This document shows, piece by piece, positions 1 through 5,731 of a stretch of 12,085 bases of DNA; position 1 is the first letter of the stretch; every line of letters begins with the position of its first letter. The position numbers and the translations under genes are program-made. The notes under the pieces are model-generated. The model saw only the letters and a list, made by a program, of their open reading frames with translations. It had not been told where the DNA came from and ran no database searches. Location of the stretch: positions 1 to 12,085 of the forward strand of contig CANDEH010000077.1 in the NCBI GenBank assembly GCA_947383645.1, in the 5' to 3' direction. This DNA comes from an uncultured Clostridia bacterium. GTDB taxonomy: Bacteria; Bacillota; Clostridia; Oscillospirales; Oscillospiraceae.

Positions 1-532
1 TCTTGATGGCGGTGGGGGAGGCGCTCTCCATGGTGGCGATGGCCTCCACCACCTTCACCTGACGGGAGGTCTCCAGCTGCTCGATAACGCCAGCGGCCTT
101 GTCCGGGTCCACATAGCTGAGGACCAGGGCCATGGTCTGGGGACGCTCGTTCTGCAGTGCGGAGAACAGGGACTTGACATCCGCCTTGTCCAGGAAGGCG
201 AAGTCGCGGTTCTTCAGGGACTTGGTGACCTTCTCCAGCAGCGCGGAGGCGGTCTGACTGCCGAAGGCCTTCTCCAGCACGCTTCTGGCGTACTCCAGAC
301 CGCCCTCGGTGACGGCCTTGTTGGTGAGGCAGCTCTGGTAGAACTCGGTGAGCACCGCCTCGGTCTGCTCGCTGTTGAGCATCCCCAGCCGGGCCACCTC
401 CAGCGTCAGCTGCTCCAGGTCCTCCGGCTCCATGAACTGATAGAGGAGGGAGGCCTTATCCGCCCCCAGGGACACAATGACGGCCGCGGCCTTCTGGGAG
501 GTACTCAGCTCATAGGTTGCGGTATCAGCCAT
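1..532 (-). CDS. fliG: Flagellar motor switch protein FliG, N-terminal part (cut by window edge)
   Basis: FliG joins the cytoplasmic face of the FliF MS-ring to FliM and FliN and takes part in torque generation and rotation switching. The visible 177 residues cover the N-terminal FliF-binding domain (about 1-105, with the SQKAAAVIVSLG opening typical of the family) and the start of the middle domain. In the middle domain the usual EHPQ motif reads E129-R130-P131-Q132, followed by TMALVLSYVDP, which otherwise fits the family well. The C-terminal torque helix lies outside the window. ATG at 530-532 follows a GGGGAGG ribosome site, and the gene overlaps the end of fliF by 8 bases, so translation of the two is probably coupled. 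The gene is truncated only by the window boundary; no internal damage is seen. Confidence 0.96.
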   Translation of the reverse strand, partial: MADTATYELSTSQKAAAVIVSLGADKASLLYQFMEPEDLEQLTLEVARLGMLNSEQTEAVLTEFYQSCLTNKAVTEGGLEYARSVLEKAFGSQTASALLEKVTKSLKNRDFAFLDKADVKSLFSALQNERPQTMALVLSYVDPDKAAGVIEQLETSRQVKVVEAIATMESASPTAIK

Positions 533-2171
533 TTTCCTCCCCTCCTCTCAGCCAGGTCTTAATCATCTGCGCGGCGATCTCCGGGTTGTTCTGGGCGAAC
601 TGCCGGACGGCCTTGCGCAGCTCCATGCTCTTCTCGGTGTTGATCTCCATAATGTCGGCGCCGGTGCCGCCGGAGGCTGTCGCCGCGGCGGTGGCCGCCG
701 CGATGGCCTCGGCCTCCTCCAGCGTCAGGGCCTGACCCTGCTGCTCCTCCAGCAGTCTCTGCTCCTCCAGCTGCTGCTTCTTCTTCCGCTTCCGGCCCAC
801 GATCATCAGCACGATGGCCAGAATCAGCAGCAGAACCAGCACGCCGGCGGCGATGTAGAGCACATAGTCGGGCACGGGCAGGATGGGACTGATGGGTCCG
901 ACCACCGTATCCGCATGGAAGGGGGCGATCAGCACGGAGACCCGGGACTCCGGGTCCTCTCCGCCGATGTTGGCGGCGGCGGCCACGTGGCTTTTCAGCA
1001 TGGCCTCGTCCACGGCCCAGGCGTTGGAGGCGTTGGCGTTGATGGTGACGGCGATGCCGATGTCGGTGATGGTGCCGGCCAGGACCTCGCTCTGCTCCAC
1101 CCGCTTGTTGTTGTCCCGCTCGTTGGAGCCCTGACCGGCGGCGTAGTCCTCCTCGCCGTCCAGGGCGCCGCCGTTGTTCATGTAGTTGGGAATCTCAGAG
1201 TTGGAGGGGGTGCCCACCACGCCGCCCGTGGTGGCCAGTCCGTCCCGGGCCACCTGCCAGAACCAGGTCTGGCTGCCGATCAGGCCGCCTCCGTCGTCGG
1301 GCGCGCCGGTGGGCTGGGAGTACTGGGTGTCCTCGATAATCTTCCGGCTCACGTCCACATTGCAGTTCACCGCCACCTTGACGTTGTCCTGGCCGTAGAC
1401 GCTGCCCAGCACCTGAAAGACCTGGGAGCGGACGTTGTTGCTGGTCTCCTGCTCCAGCTTCACCTTCAGAGCGCTGGCCTCGCTGATGGAGCTGATAGCG
1501 TCCCCGGCGGTGTAGCTGTTGTAGTACTGGTCGGTAATGATGACGTTGTCGATGGTGAGCCCTTCCACCGCGTGGGCCACCACCCCCGCGATGGCGTTGA
1601 CCATCCGGGAGGAGAGCTGGGTGCTTCCGTCCAGCTCAAGGGTGACGGCGGCGGAGCTCTCGGTGACGTTGTCCTCTAAGATGTAGGTGCGGTCCTTGCC
1701 GAGAGTAATACTCACCGTGGCGTCCCGGATGCCGTCCAGGGTGCAGATGACGCTACGCATCTTCTCTTCCAATCCCATCAGCCACACCCGGTCCTGCTCG
1801 GAGGTGGTGGAGAGGCTGTTGATATGGTCAAAGTAGACGTCAAAGAGGTAGCCGTTTTTGGGGTAGCCCGCCAGAACCAGCTGGCCCTTCAGGACGTTGA
1901 CCCGGTCGGCGGGAACCAGAATGCTGTCCCCCTGGACCTTGTAGTCCGTGACGCCGTTCTCGCTGAGCCAGGAGAGGACGGAGCTGGCCTCGCTGCTGGA
2001 CTGGCCCGTCCAAAGCACCTCGTAGGGCTTGTTGTTGGCCCAGATCACAAAGGCCACAATGCCTATAATCAGCACAGCGGTGGTGGCGCCCAGCACGATG
2101 CGCGTCTTTTTGCTCATTTTTTTGAAAAAGTCCTTGACTTTCTCAAAAAATCCCTTGATTTTTACGTCCAA
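525..2171 (-). CDS. fliF: Flagellar MS-ring protein FliF
   Basis: FliF forms the membrane MS-ring on which the basal body, export gate and rotor are built. The 548-residue product has a basic amphipathic N-terminus, a first membrane helix (about 25-45), a periplasmic ring-building region, a second membrane helix (about 436-458) followed by the RKRKKK stop-transfer cluster, and a C-terminal FliG-binding helix (about 520-541, ending in AAQMIKTWL). Length and layout are normal for the family. The start is inferred to be TTG at 2169-2171, seven bases after GGGAGG. An upstream in-frame GTG at 2217-2219 would add 16 residues (GYASLSENSHWGGIRL-like) but has no well-placed ribosome site. The gene lies 63 bases after fliE and overlaps fliG. 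Residues 480-505 form an Ala/Glu/Gln-rich linker before the FliG-binding helix. Confidence 0.95.
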   Translation of the reverse strand: MDVKIKGFFEKVKDFFKKMSKKTRIVLGATTAVLIIGIVAFVIWANNKPYEVLWTGQSSSEASSVLSWLSENGVTDYKVQGDSILVPADRVNVLKGQLVLAGYPKNGYLFDVYFDHINSLSTTSEQDRVWLMGLEEKMRSVICTLDGIRDATVSITLGKDRTYILEDNVTESSAAVTLELDGSTQLSSRMVNAIAGVVAHAVEGLTIDNVIITDQYYNSYTAGDAISSISEASALKVKLEQETSNNVRSQVFQVLGSVYGQDNVKVAVNCNVDVSRKIIEDTQYSQPTGAPDDGGGLIGSQTWFWQVARDGLATTGGVVGTPSNSEIPNYMNNGGALDGEEDYAAGQGSNERDNNKRVEQSEVLAGTITDIGIAVTINANASNAWAVDEAMLKSHVAAAANIGGEDPESRVSVLIAPFHADTVVGPISPILPVPDYVLYIAAGVLVLLLILAIVLMIVGRKRKKKQQLEEQRLLEEQQGQALTLEEAEAIAAATAAATASGGTGADIMEINTEKSMELRKAVRQFAQNNPEIAAQMIKTWLRGGEENG

Positions 2172-2234
2172 CCTGATTCCTCCCCAATGGCTGTTCTCAG
2201 AAAGCGAGGCATACCCCACCCCTCATGCGCCTGC

Positions 2235-2543
2235 TCACATGCTGATGCGCATCAGCTCACTGTAGGCGTCCAGAGCCTTGCTGCGCAGCTGGATCAGAAG
2301 ATCCAGCGCCACGTCCGCCTTGTAGGAGGCGAGGCTCAGTTCGGCGGGATTGTCCAGCTGTCCAGTAGCCAGCAGGTACTGCATCCTGCTCTTCTCGTCG
2401 TCGGTCTGACGCACGTTGTCGATGGCGGCGCGGAACACGTCGGCAAAGACGGCGGAGCCGGGGAGGGAGGAGGAGGTCTCCTTCCCCTCCACCGAGGGAA
2501 ATACGTTCCAAAGGGGATTGATCCCCTGAATGCGGCTGTCCAT
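2235..2543 (-). CDS. fliE: Flagellar hook-basal body complex protein FliE
   Basis: FliE is the small adaptor between the MS-ring and the proximal rod, exported by the flagellar type III apparatus. The 102-residue product is the usual length. Residues 30-102 carry the family signature: a Phe-Ala-rich amphipathic helix (SAVFADVFRAAIDNVRQTDD), then the segment with S-L-A-S-Y-K-A-D-V-A-L-D-L-L-I-Q-L-R, ending in the conserved KALDAYSELMRISM tail. ATG at 2541-2543 is preceded by AAGGAGG at seven bases. The gene lies between flgC (216 bases upstream) and fliF, the standard order. The upstream gap is unusually long for an operon of this kind and is described separately. The N-terminal 25 residues are poorly conserved, as is usual. 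Confidence 0.94.
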   Translation of the reverse strand: MDSRIQGINPLWNVFPSVEGKETSSSLPGSAVFADVFRAAIDNVRQTDDEKSRMQYLLATGQLDNPAELSLASYKADVALDLLIQLRSKALDAYSELMRISM

Positions 2544-2759
2544 AATGCGGCCTCCTTCATGTTATAGCTGCGCGGCAAAGCGCCGCGGTGGGCGGCAAAA
2601 AACCGCCCGGAGAGAGAAAAAAACGCGGAGGAACTGGCAGAAGCGCCGGATTTTCCCTTTACCCTCTTAAAACGCGAAATCAGGCCAAGCGTGGAAAACC
2701 GCCGGCGGGAACCGGAGCGCCCTCCGGCAGTTTCACATGCTTTGACCTTGTAATCCTTT
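2544..2759 (-). other. flgC-fliE spacer with several hairpins
   Basis: This 216-base gap inside the rod/MS-ring operon contains no gene. Three dyads are visible: CCGGAG-CGCC-CTCCGG at 2712-2727, next to the self-complementary CCGCCGGCGG at 2699-2708 (read on the minus strand it is followed by TTTT); GGGCGG-7 nt-CCGCCC at 2590-2608; and CGCGGC-5 nt-GCCGCG at 2571-2587. None is a classical terminator on the minus strand because only the CCGCCGGCGG element is followed by a short T run. They could protect or process the mRNA, or reduce read-through from flgBC into fliE-fliF. The role is inferred; only the dyads are seen. Confidence 0.4.
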
Positions 2760-3221
2760 TTATTTTCCGATCTCCATTCCCTTGGAGATCACGCTTTTGA
2801 GGAGGTTGAAGGCGGTGACGTTGGCGGAGTAGGCCTGAGAGGCGGCCATGCCGTCGGTGATCTCCTTGACGAGATCGACATTGGGCAGCTCCACGTAACC
2901 CTCCTCGTTGGCGTCCGGGTCCGTGGGGTCGTACTTCAGCTTGAAGTCCGACTCATCCTCCACAATCTCCGTGACCCGCACGCCTGCGCTCCGGTTGTAG
3001 CCGGTGTTGCGCACCAGCCCGTTCTGGGCCGCCGCCATGATGTTGCGGAAGGAGTTTCGCCCGTCCTCCGCCTGAAAGACCACCATCTTCCGGCGGTAGG
3101 CGCCGCCGGCCTCGGTGCGTGTGGTGTTGATGTTGACGATGTTCTCAGAGACCACATCCAGGCGCAGCTGCTGCGCGGTGATTCCGGAACCGACAATATT
3201 GATGGAACTCAAAAAAGCCAT
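2760..3221 (-). CDS. flgC: Flagellar basal-body proximal rod protein FlgC
   Basis: FlgC is one of the proximal rod subunits, exported and assembled between FliE/MS-ring and the distal rod. The 153-residue product has the rod/hook family N-terminus (residues about 5-35, AQQLRLDVVSENIVNINTTRT) and the AYRRK motif that follows it in FlgC proteins. The C-terminal rod signature runs from YDPTDPDANEEGYVELPNVD to the end (SANVTAFNLLKSVISKGMEIGK). Length is typical (about 140-155). ATG at 3219-3221 has an AAAGGGG ribosome site at about ten bases; an out-of-frame ATG overlaps just upstream. It follows flgB by 72 bases in the standard order. FlgB, which should stack with it, is encoded immediately before. 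Confidence 0.96.
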   Translation of the reverse strand: MAFLSSINIVGSGITAQQLRLDVVSENIVNINTTRTEAGGAYRRKMVVFQAEDGRNSFRNIMAAAQNGLVRNTGYNRSAGVRVTEIVEDESDFKLKYDPTDPDANEEGYVELPNVDLVKEITDGMAASQAYSANVTAFNLLKSVISKGMEIGK

Positions 3222-3293
3222 AGCATGGTATCCCCTTTCCGATAGAGGTGAGCTGTCATTTTATATGGTGTGCGGCCGTCAGGTCAAAACCTC

Positions 3294-3689
3294 TTACTGA
3301 CCGCGGATAGCGGTGCGCAGACGGGCCAGATCGCTGCTCATGGAGTCCATGACGTATTGAATCTGGTAAGTGTTCCGGGTGGCCTCCACAAGCTGCTCGC
3401 CCACATTTACGCCGTTGTCGTCCAGACGGGCGGTTTCAGGCGTGGCGGTGTGGACAACGGGCAGGGCGGTGCTCACCACATTGCGCATGACGCCGGCGCT
3501 CTGCCCCTTGGCCGCGGCGGCCAGAAGCTGGGTGCGGAAGGCGTCCTCGAAGGTAACATATTTCGCTTTGTATCCCGGCGTCTCCGCGTTAATAATGTTG
3601 TCCAGCGTGGCGCGCTGCTTGGTCCACTGGAAATTCATGGAGCGCTCCAGCATCAAAAAGGAGTTGGAAAAGAAGAACTCGCCGGCCAT
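3294..3689 (-). CDS. flgB: Flagellar basal-body rod protein FlgB
   Basis: FlgB is a proximal rod subunit. The 131-residue product has the family N-terminal pattern (residues about 20-50: WTKQRATLDNIINAETPGYKAK, with the Asn-x-x-x-x-x-T-P-G-Y-K core, then VTFEDAF). The second half has LDDNGVNVGEQLVEATRNTYQIQYV, matching the usual 'NNVDVDxEMxxLxxNxLxYQ' segment, though the final helix lacks the long FlgC/FlgE-type tail, as expected for FlgB. ATG at 3687-3689 follows GGGAGG by seven bases. It is the first gene of the early flagellar operon seen here, and two sigma-A-type promoters lie 140-320 bases upstream. Confidence 0.95.
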   Translation of the reverse strand: MAGEFFFSNSFLMLERSMNFQWTKQRATLDNIINAETPGYKAKYVTFEDAFRTQLLAAAAKGQSAGVMRNVVSTALPVVHTATPETARLDDNGVNVGEQLVEATRNTYQIQYVMDSMSSDLARLRTAIRGQ

Positions 3690-3829
3690 ATGATAACCTC
3701 CCTACAGGATCTGAGTTGTTTACAGTAAAAGTCAGACGAACTAAAAATAAACATGGAATATTGTGGAAAATTATGCTTTAAATATACCAGAATACCATTT
3801 CAAAGGCAGCGCAAGGCACTATATGCGAT

Positions 3830-3858
3830 AGTATATCACATGTTGCAGAGCGATGCAA
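3830..3858 (-). promoter_or_regulatory. Candidate sigma-A promoter P1 for flgB operon
   Basis: On the minus strand a -35-like TTGCAT (3853-3858) and -10 TATACT (3830-3835) are separated by exactly 17 bases. TATACT is preceded by TGA, an extended -10 (TGn). Transcription would begin near 3823, giving a leader of about 134 bases before flgB. An inverted repeat GTTGCA-6 nt-TGCAAC (3842-3859) covers the -35 element and could be an operator. The -35 is weak (3 of 6 matches), the -10 strong (5 of 6). Confidence 0.55.
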
Positions 3859-3982
3859 CTGAAAATTGTAATAGTTCTGTAAAGGATTTTGTGGGCCTTT
3901 TTGGAGCGGGGGTAGATTAATTGCGTGCTGTCCGCCGTCCCGCTGGCGGATAAACCGGCTGTGGCGGCAGATCAGTGGTTGC

Positions 3983-4011
3983 ATCATACCACAATTGACA
4001 GAATCCGTCAA
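3983..4011 (-). promoter_or_regulatory. Candidate sigma-A promoter P2 for flgB operon
   Basis: Minus strand TTGACG (4006-4011), a 17-base spacer, and TATGAT (3983-3988) match the housekeeping consensus at 5 of 6 positions each. TGG directly before TATGAT also gives an extended -10. Start would be near 3976, leaving a leader of about 285 bases that runs through P1. The -35 lies in an inverted repeat ATTGAC-7 nt-GTCAAT (3994-4012). This is the best promoter match in the window. Confidence 0.6.
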
Positions 4012-4251
4012 TACTTCCGGATCAGATGTCTTTCATTCCCAGATTTCAAACCATTAATATCCAGAAATAGATTTATTTGCAAGCACGCATCTTTTTTTCC
4101 AGCCCGGAAATCCCGCTGCCGGAGGGGGAGGGTAAGCGCCCTGGGATTTGGGAGAGAGCAAGCAATAAAAACCCAAATTTTCGGGCAGCCGCAGCGGAGC
4201 TGCCAGGTCAAAATCTCCACAAGGCGCTGTTTTACAGAAGGAGATCAGCAG

Positions 4252-4374
4252 ATGCTGTCGCTGAAAACGGAGCGCCTGAAACCGCCGCCCTTTAATAGCA
4301 TGAGCCTGGTGCGCGCAAGGGGCGGCGCAGCCGGCCTCCGCCGCCTGCGGGCGGTCTGCTCCATAGTCCATTAA
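4252..4374 (+). CDS. Doubtful 40-residue ORF
   Basis: A short plus-strand ORF starts at ATG 4252 after a good ribosome site (AAGGAG, eight bases upstream of the ATG) and ends in TAA at 4372-4374, inside the left end of the MITE-like element. The product is basic (many Arg, an LRRLRAV segment near the C-terminus) with no signal peptide or recognised domain. It is the only candidate gene on the plus strand. It could be a peptide gene, a truncated remnant of a mobile element, or chance; the ribosome site is the only positive sign. No function is proposed. Confidence 0.2.
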   Translation: MLSLKTERLKPPPFNSMSLVRARGGAAGLRRLRAVCSIVH

Positions 4375-4517
4375 GGAAGCGCTGATTCCATCAACGTGTG
4401 CGGCTTGCCAGACAAAAAACCGCAGGAATCCTGATGGATTTCAAGGTTTTTCAACGCAGTCCAGGCAGAAAATTTGGCGGCAAGACCTGCGCGTCGATGG
4501 ATTCAGTGTTTCCTTAA
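4371..4517. mobile_element. Candidate MITE (147 bp, imperfect terminal inverted repeats)
   Basis: The two ends, 4371-4392 and 4496-4517, are inverted copies that match at 19 of 22 positions, and both begin with TTAAGGAA. Weaker inverted similarity (both containing CTTGCC) continues inward for about 30 more bases, so the whole element can fold back. It has no coding capacity. TTAA at each end may be part of the repeat or a target duplication; these cannot be told apart from one copy. This is the layout of a miniature inverted-repeat transposable element mobilised in trans. No parent insertion sequence is recognised. Confidence 0.6.
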
Positions 4518-4751
4518 CTTGAGAAGTGGCCAAAAAGGAGGCGGGAGAAAAAGGTGTACGGCGAGACGAAGGACGCAACCGGGCTTACGGCCGCCGAGGA
4601 CGACTGCCCTGCCGTCTTACGGGGACGTATCCCATGCGGGAGCAACAAAGCTGTGCGCCATTTCCTTCGCCAATCTTTAAGGATCTTTATGTTATTCGGC
4701 TATGACATAAAAAGACTCCCTCCCCTGCGGCTCGTCTCTCCGCAGCCGTGC

Positions 4752-4782
4752 AGAACTGCCTGTACAGCGTACAGGCGGTTCT
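4752..4782. repeat. Intergenic palindrome, copy 1 of CCGCCTGTAC family
   Basis: Arms 4752-4765 and 4769-4782 pair over 14 bp with one wobble around a 3-base loop. The core (CTGCCTGTAC / GTACAGGCGG) repeats almost exactly at 4995-5021. A smaller hairpin, CTGTC-A6-GACAG (4788-4803), follows. Two related palindromes 240 bases apart suggest a dispersed REP-like element. Confidence 0.6.
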
Positions 4783-4863
4783 ACAGACTGTCAAAAAAGA
4801 CAGCCGGCGCCTATTGACGGTGAGGAGGGATGTGTGAAAGGAGCCAATAGAAGTTCCTGAACT

Positions 4864-4882
4864 GTACAGCTGCCCGCTGTAC
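4864..4882. repeat. Perfect 7-bp stem palindrome
   Basis: GTACAGC-5 nt-GCTGTAC. It shares the GTACAG half-site with the two larger palindromes on either side and is part of the cluster between 4752 and 5021. Confidence 0.45.
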
Positions 4883-4926
4883 CCCAAAGGCATTTCCACG
4901 CCGCTGCGCGGCTCAGGCACAGGCGA

Positions 4927-4953
4927 CAAATTGGGACCATTGGTCCCAATTTG
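4927..4953. repeat. 27-bp near-perfect palindrome
   Basis: Two 13-base arms (4927-4939, 4941-4953), perfectly complementary, flank a single central base. With such a short centre it would extrude as a cruciform or act as a dimer-binding site rather than a normal RNA hairpin. It belongs to the cluster after csrA. Confidence 0.55.
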
Positions 4954-4960
4954 CCTCAGC

Positions 4961-4990
4961 TTGTCGAAAAACCGACAGGTTTTTCGACAA
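4961..4990 (-). terminator. Candidate transcription stop after csrA (second hairpin)
   Basis: Perfect 13-bp stem (4961-4973 with 4978-4990) and a 4-base loop. Read on the minus strand its 3' arm contains GGTTTTTCG, so the T run lies inside the stem rather than after it. Together with the hairpin at 4995-5021 it probably ends or stabilises the flgM-csrA transcript. Confidence 0.45.
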
Positions 4991-4994
4991 ACAG

Positions 4995-5021
4995 AACCGC
5001 CTGTACATTGTACAGGCGGTT
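4995..5021 (-). terminator. Hairpin just after csrA; copy 2 of CCGCCTGTAC palindrome
   Basis: Perfect 12-bp stem (AACCGCCTGTAC / GTACAGGCGGTT) with a 3-base loop, starting three bases after the csrA stop codon. On the minus strand it is followed by CTGTTTG, only a weak T tract. Its position suggests the 3' end of the late flagellar operon; its sequence matches the palindrome at 4752-4782. Confidence 0.5.
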
Positions 5022-5024
5022 TCA

Positions 5025-5285
5025 TCACGGTTTCTTGTATTCGTCCCTGTTCTTTCCCACGCCGCGCTCCGGGAGCACGCCCAGCAGGGCCAGGGGGGAG
5101 ACCTCCTCGTCGGCGGCCTCGCGGTTGACCTCAGCAGCCTTTTTCAGCTCGCTGCGGAGGATGGAGATACTCTTGGGGGCCTCGATGGCCAGACGGACGC
5201 GGCCCGCCTCCACGGAGAGGATCGAGATCTCGATCTCGTCGCCGATCAGCAGGGACTCGCCCTCTTTCCGCTGGAGGATCAGCAT
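5025..5285 (-). CDS. csrA: Carbon storage regulator CsrA, translational repressor of flagellin
   Basis: CsrA is a small dimeric RNA-binding protein that blocks ribosome access at GGA-containing leaders. In Gram-positive bacteria its main known target is the flagellin mRNA, and FliW relieves it. The 86-residue product has the full fold: MLILQRKEGE at the N-terminus (Leu4 and Arg6 present), IGDEIEISILSV, then VRLAIEAPKSISILRSEL with Arg44, equivalent to the key RNA-binding Arg44 of E. coli. Ala33 replaces the commoner Gly. The C-terminal 30 residues extend beyond the core, as in other clostridial CsrA. ATG at 5283-5285 follows AGGAGG and overlaps the fliW end by seven bases, so the two are translationally coupled. 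A longer in-frame ORF upstream (to 5459) reads through fliW and is not used. No flagellin gene follows; the spacer does. Confidence 0.95.
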   Translation of the reverse strand: MLILQRKEGESLLIGDEIEISILSVEAGRVRLAIEAPKSISILRSELKKAAEVNREAADEEVSPLALLGVLPERGVGKNRDEYKKP

Positions 5286-5731
5286 ACGGCCTCCTCCTTC
5301 TGCTGGAATTCCGACAGGCGGTGATGCATCCGGTAGTCCCTGTTCTCCAGAATTACCTGCATGGCCCGCCGGGTCTGGTCGTTGATTACCACAGGGCATC
5401 TGAGGTTCACCGTGCTCTCCCCCACCGGGTCCCGAACCACGCACAGGGTGTAGAAGCACAGGTCCTCGCTCTTCTCCACACCCATCCTTTTCAGCTCCTC
5501 TGCCGTGAGGACGGGGGTGTAGTCACCCTTCAGGAAGAAGGGGTTCACCGCCACGAAGGCCAGAGCCGGGGTGCTCACGCTCTGGAAGCAGAGGAGACTG
5601 CCGTCGCCCCCCTCGAAGGGCAGGAGAAAGAACTGTTTCTCCTCCTCAAACCCGAAGAGCCCGTCAGGGAAGTGGAGGACGTCCTCCTCGTGGCAATCCA
5701 CGACGCCGAAATACTTGGTGTTAAGCTGCAC
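5279..5731 (-). CDS. fliW: Flagellar assembly factor FliW
   Basis: FliW binds flagellin or CsrA. When free flagellin falls after hook completion, FliW binds CsrA and releases flagellin translation. The product is 150 residues and shows the family core near the N-terminus (TKYFGVVDCHEEDVLHFPDGLFGF) and LLPFEGGDGSLLCFQSV, with the NPFFLKGDYTP and CPVVINDQTRRAMQVIL segments later. The start is inferred as GTG at 5729-5731, six bases after GAGGAGG. The longer frame from TTG at 5744-5746 would begin inside that ribosome site. The gene overlaps csrA by seven bases, the order fliW-csrA being standard. The gap of about 250 bases to the DUF6470 gene is longer than usual and includes a hairpin. Confidence 0.95.
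   Translation of the reverse strand: MQLNTKYFGVVDCHEEDVLHFPDGLFGFEEEKQFFLLPFEGGDGSLLCFQSVSTPALAFVAVNPFFLKGDYTPVLTAEELKRMGVEKSEDLCFYTLCVVRDPVGESTVNLRCPVVINDQTRRAMQVILENRDYRMHHRLSEFQQKEEAVC

Larger units (their letters stand above)
3690..5024. other. Long spacer between csrA and flgB
   Basis: No convincing protein gene fills this 1335-base region. Going left to right it holds an A+T-rich leader with two minus-strand promoters (3830-3858, 3983-4011), a stretch with one doubtful small plus-strand ORF (4252-4374), a MITE-like inverted-repeat element (4371-4517), about 230 bases in which I see nothing specific (4518-4751), and a cluster of strong palindromes (4752-5021) just after csrA. Longer open frames here on both strands have no family resemblance I recognise and run through the palindromes. 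The composition and repeats suggest an accumulation site for small repeated elements between two flagellar transcription units. Confidence 0.6.

Noticed and set aside
4054..4371. 105-residue minus-strand ORF in the spacer
   Set aside because: No recognised family, no convincing ribosome site, and Cys/Arg/Pro-rich composition typical of a shadow frame; it also ends in the MITE flank.
4518..4751. tRNA or other RNA gene in the spacer
   Set aside because: No cloverleaf or conserved RNA motif was found on either strand.
4752..5021. CRISPR array
   Set aside because: The repeated units are palindromes of different sequence and spacing; no regular repeat-spacer pattern and no cas genes.
4687..5028. 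113-residue minus-strand ORF across the palindromes
   Set aside because: It reads through the palindromes, so its similar peptide segments are explained by the DNA repeats.
5286..5459. Extended csrA start with 58 extra residues
   Set aside because: The extension lies in the fliW gene and has no CsrA similarity; the internal ATG with AGGAGG gives the canonical MLIL start.
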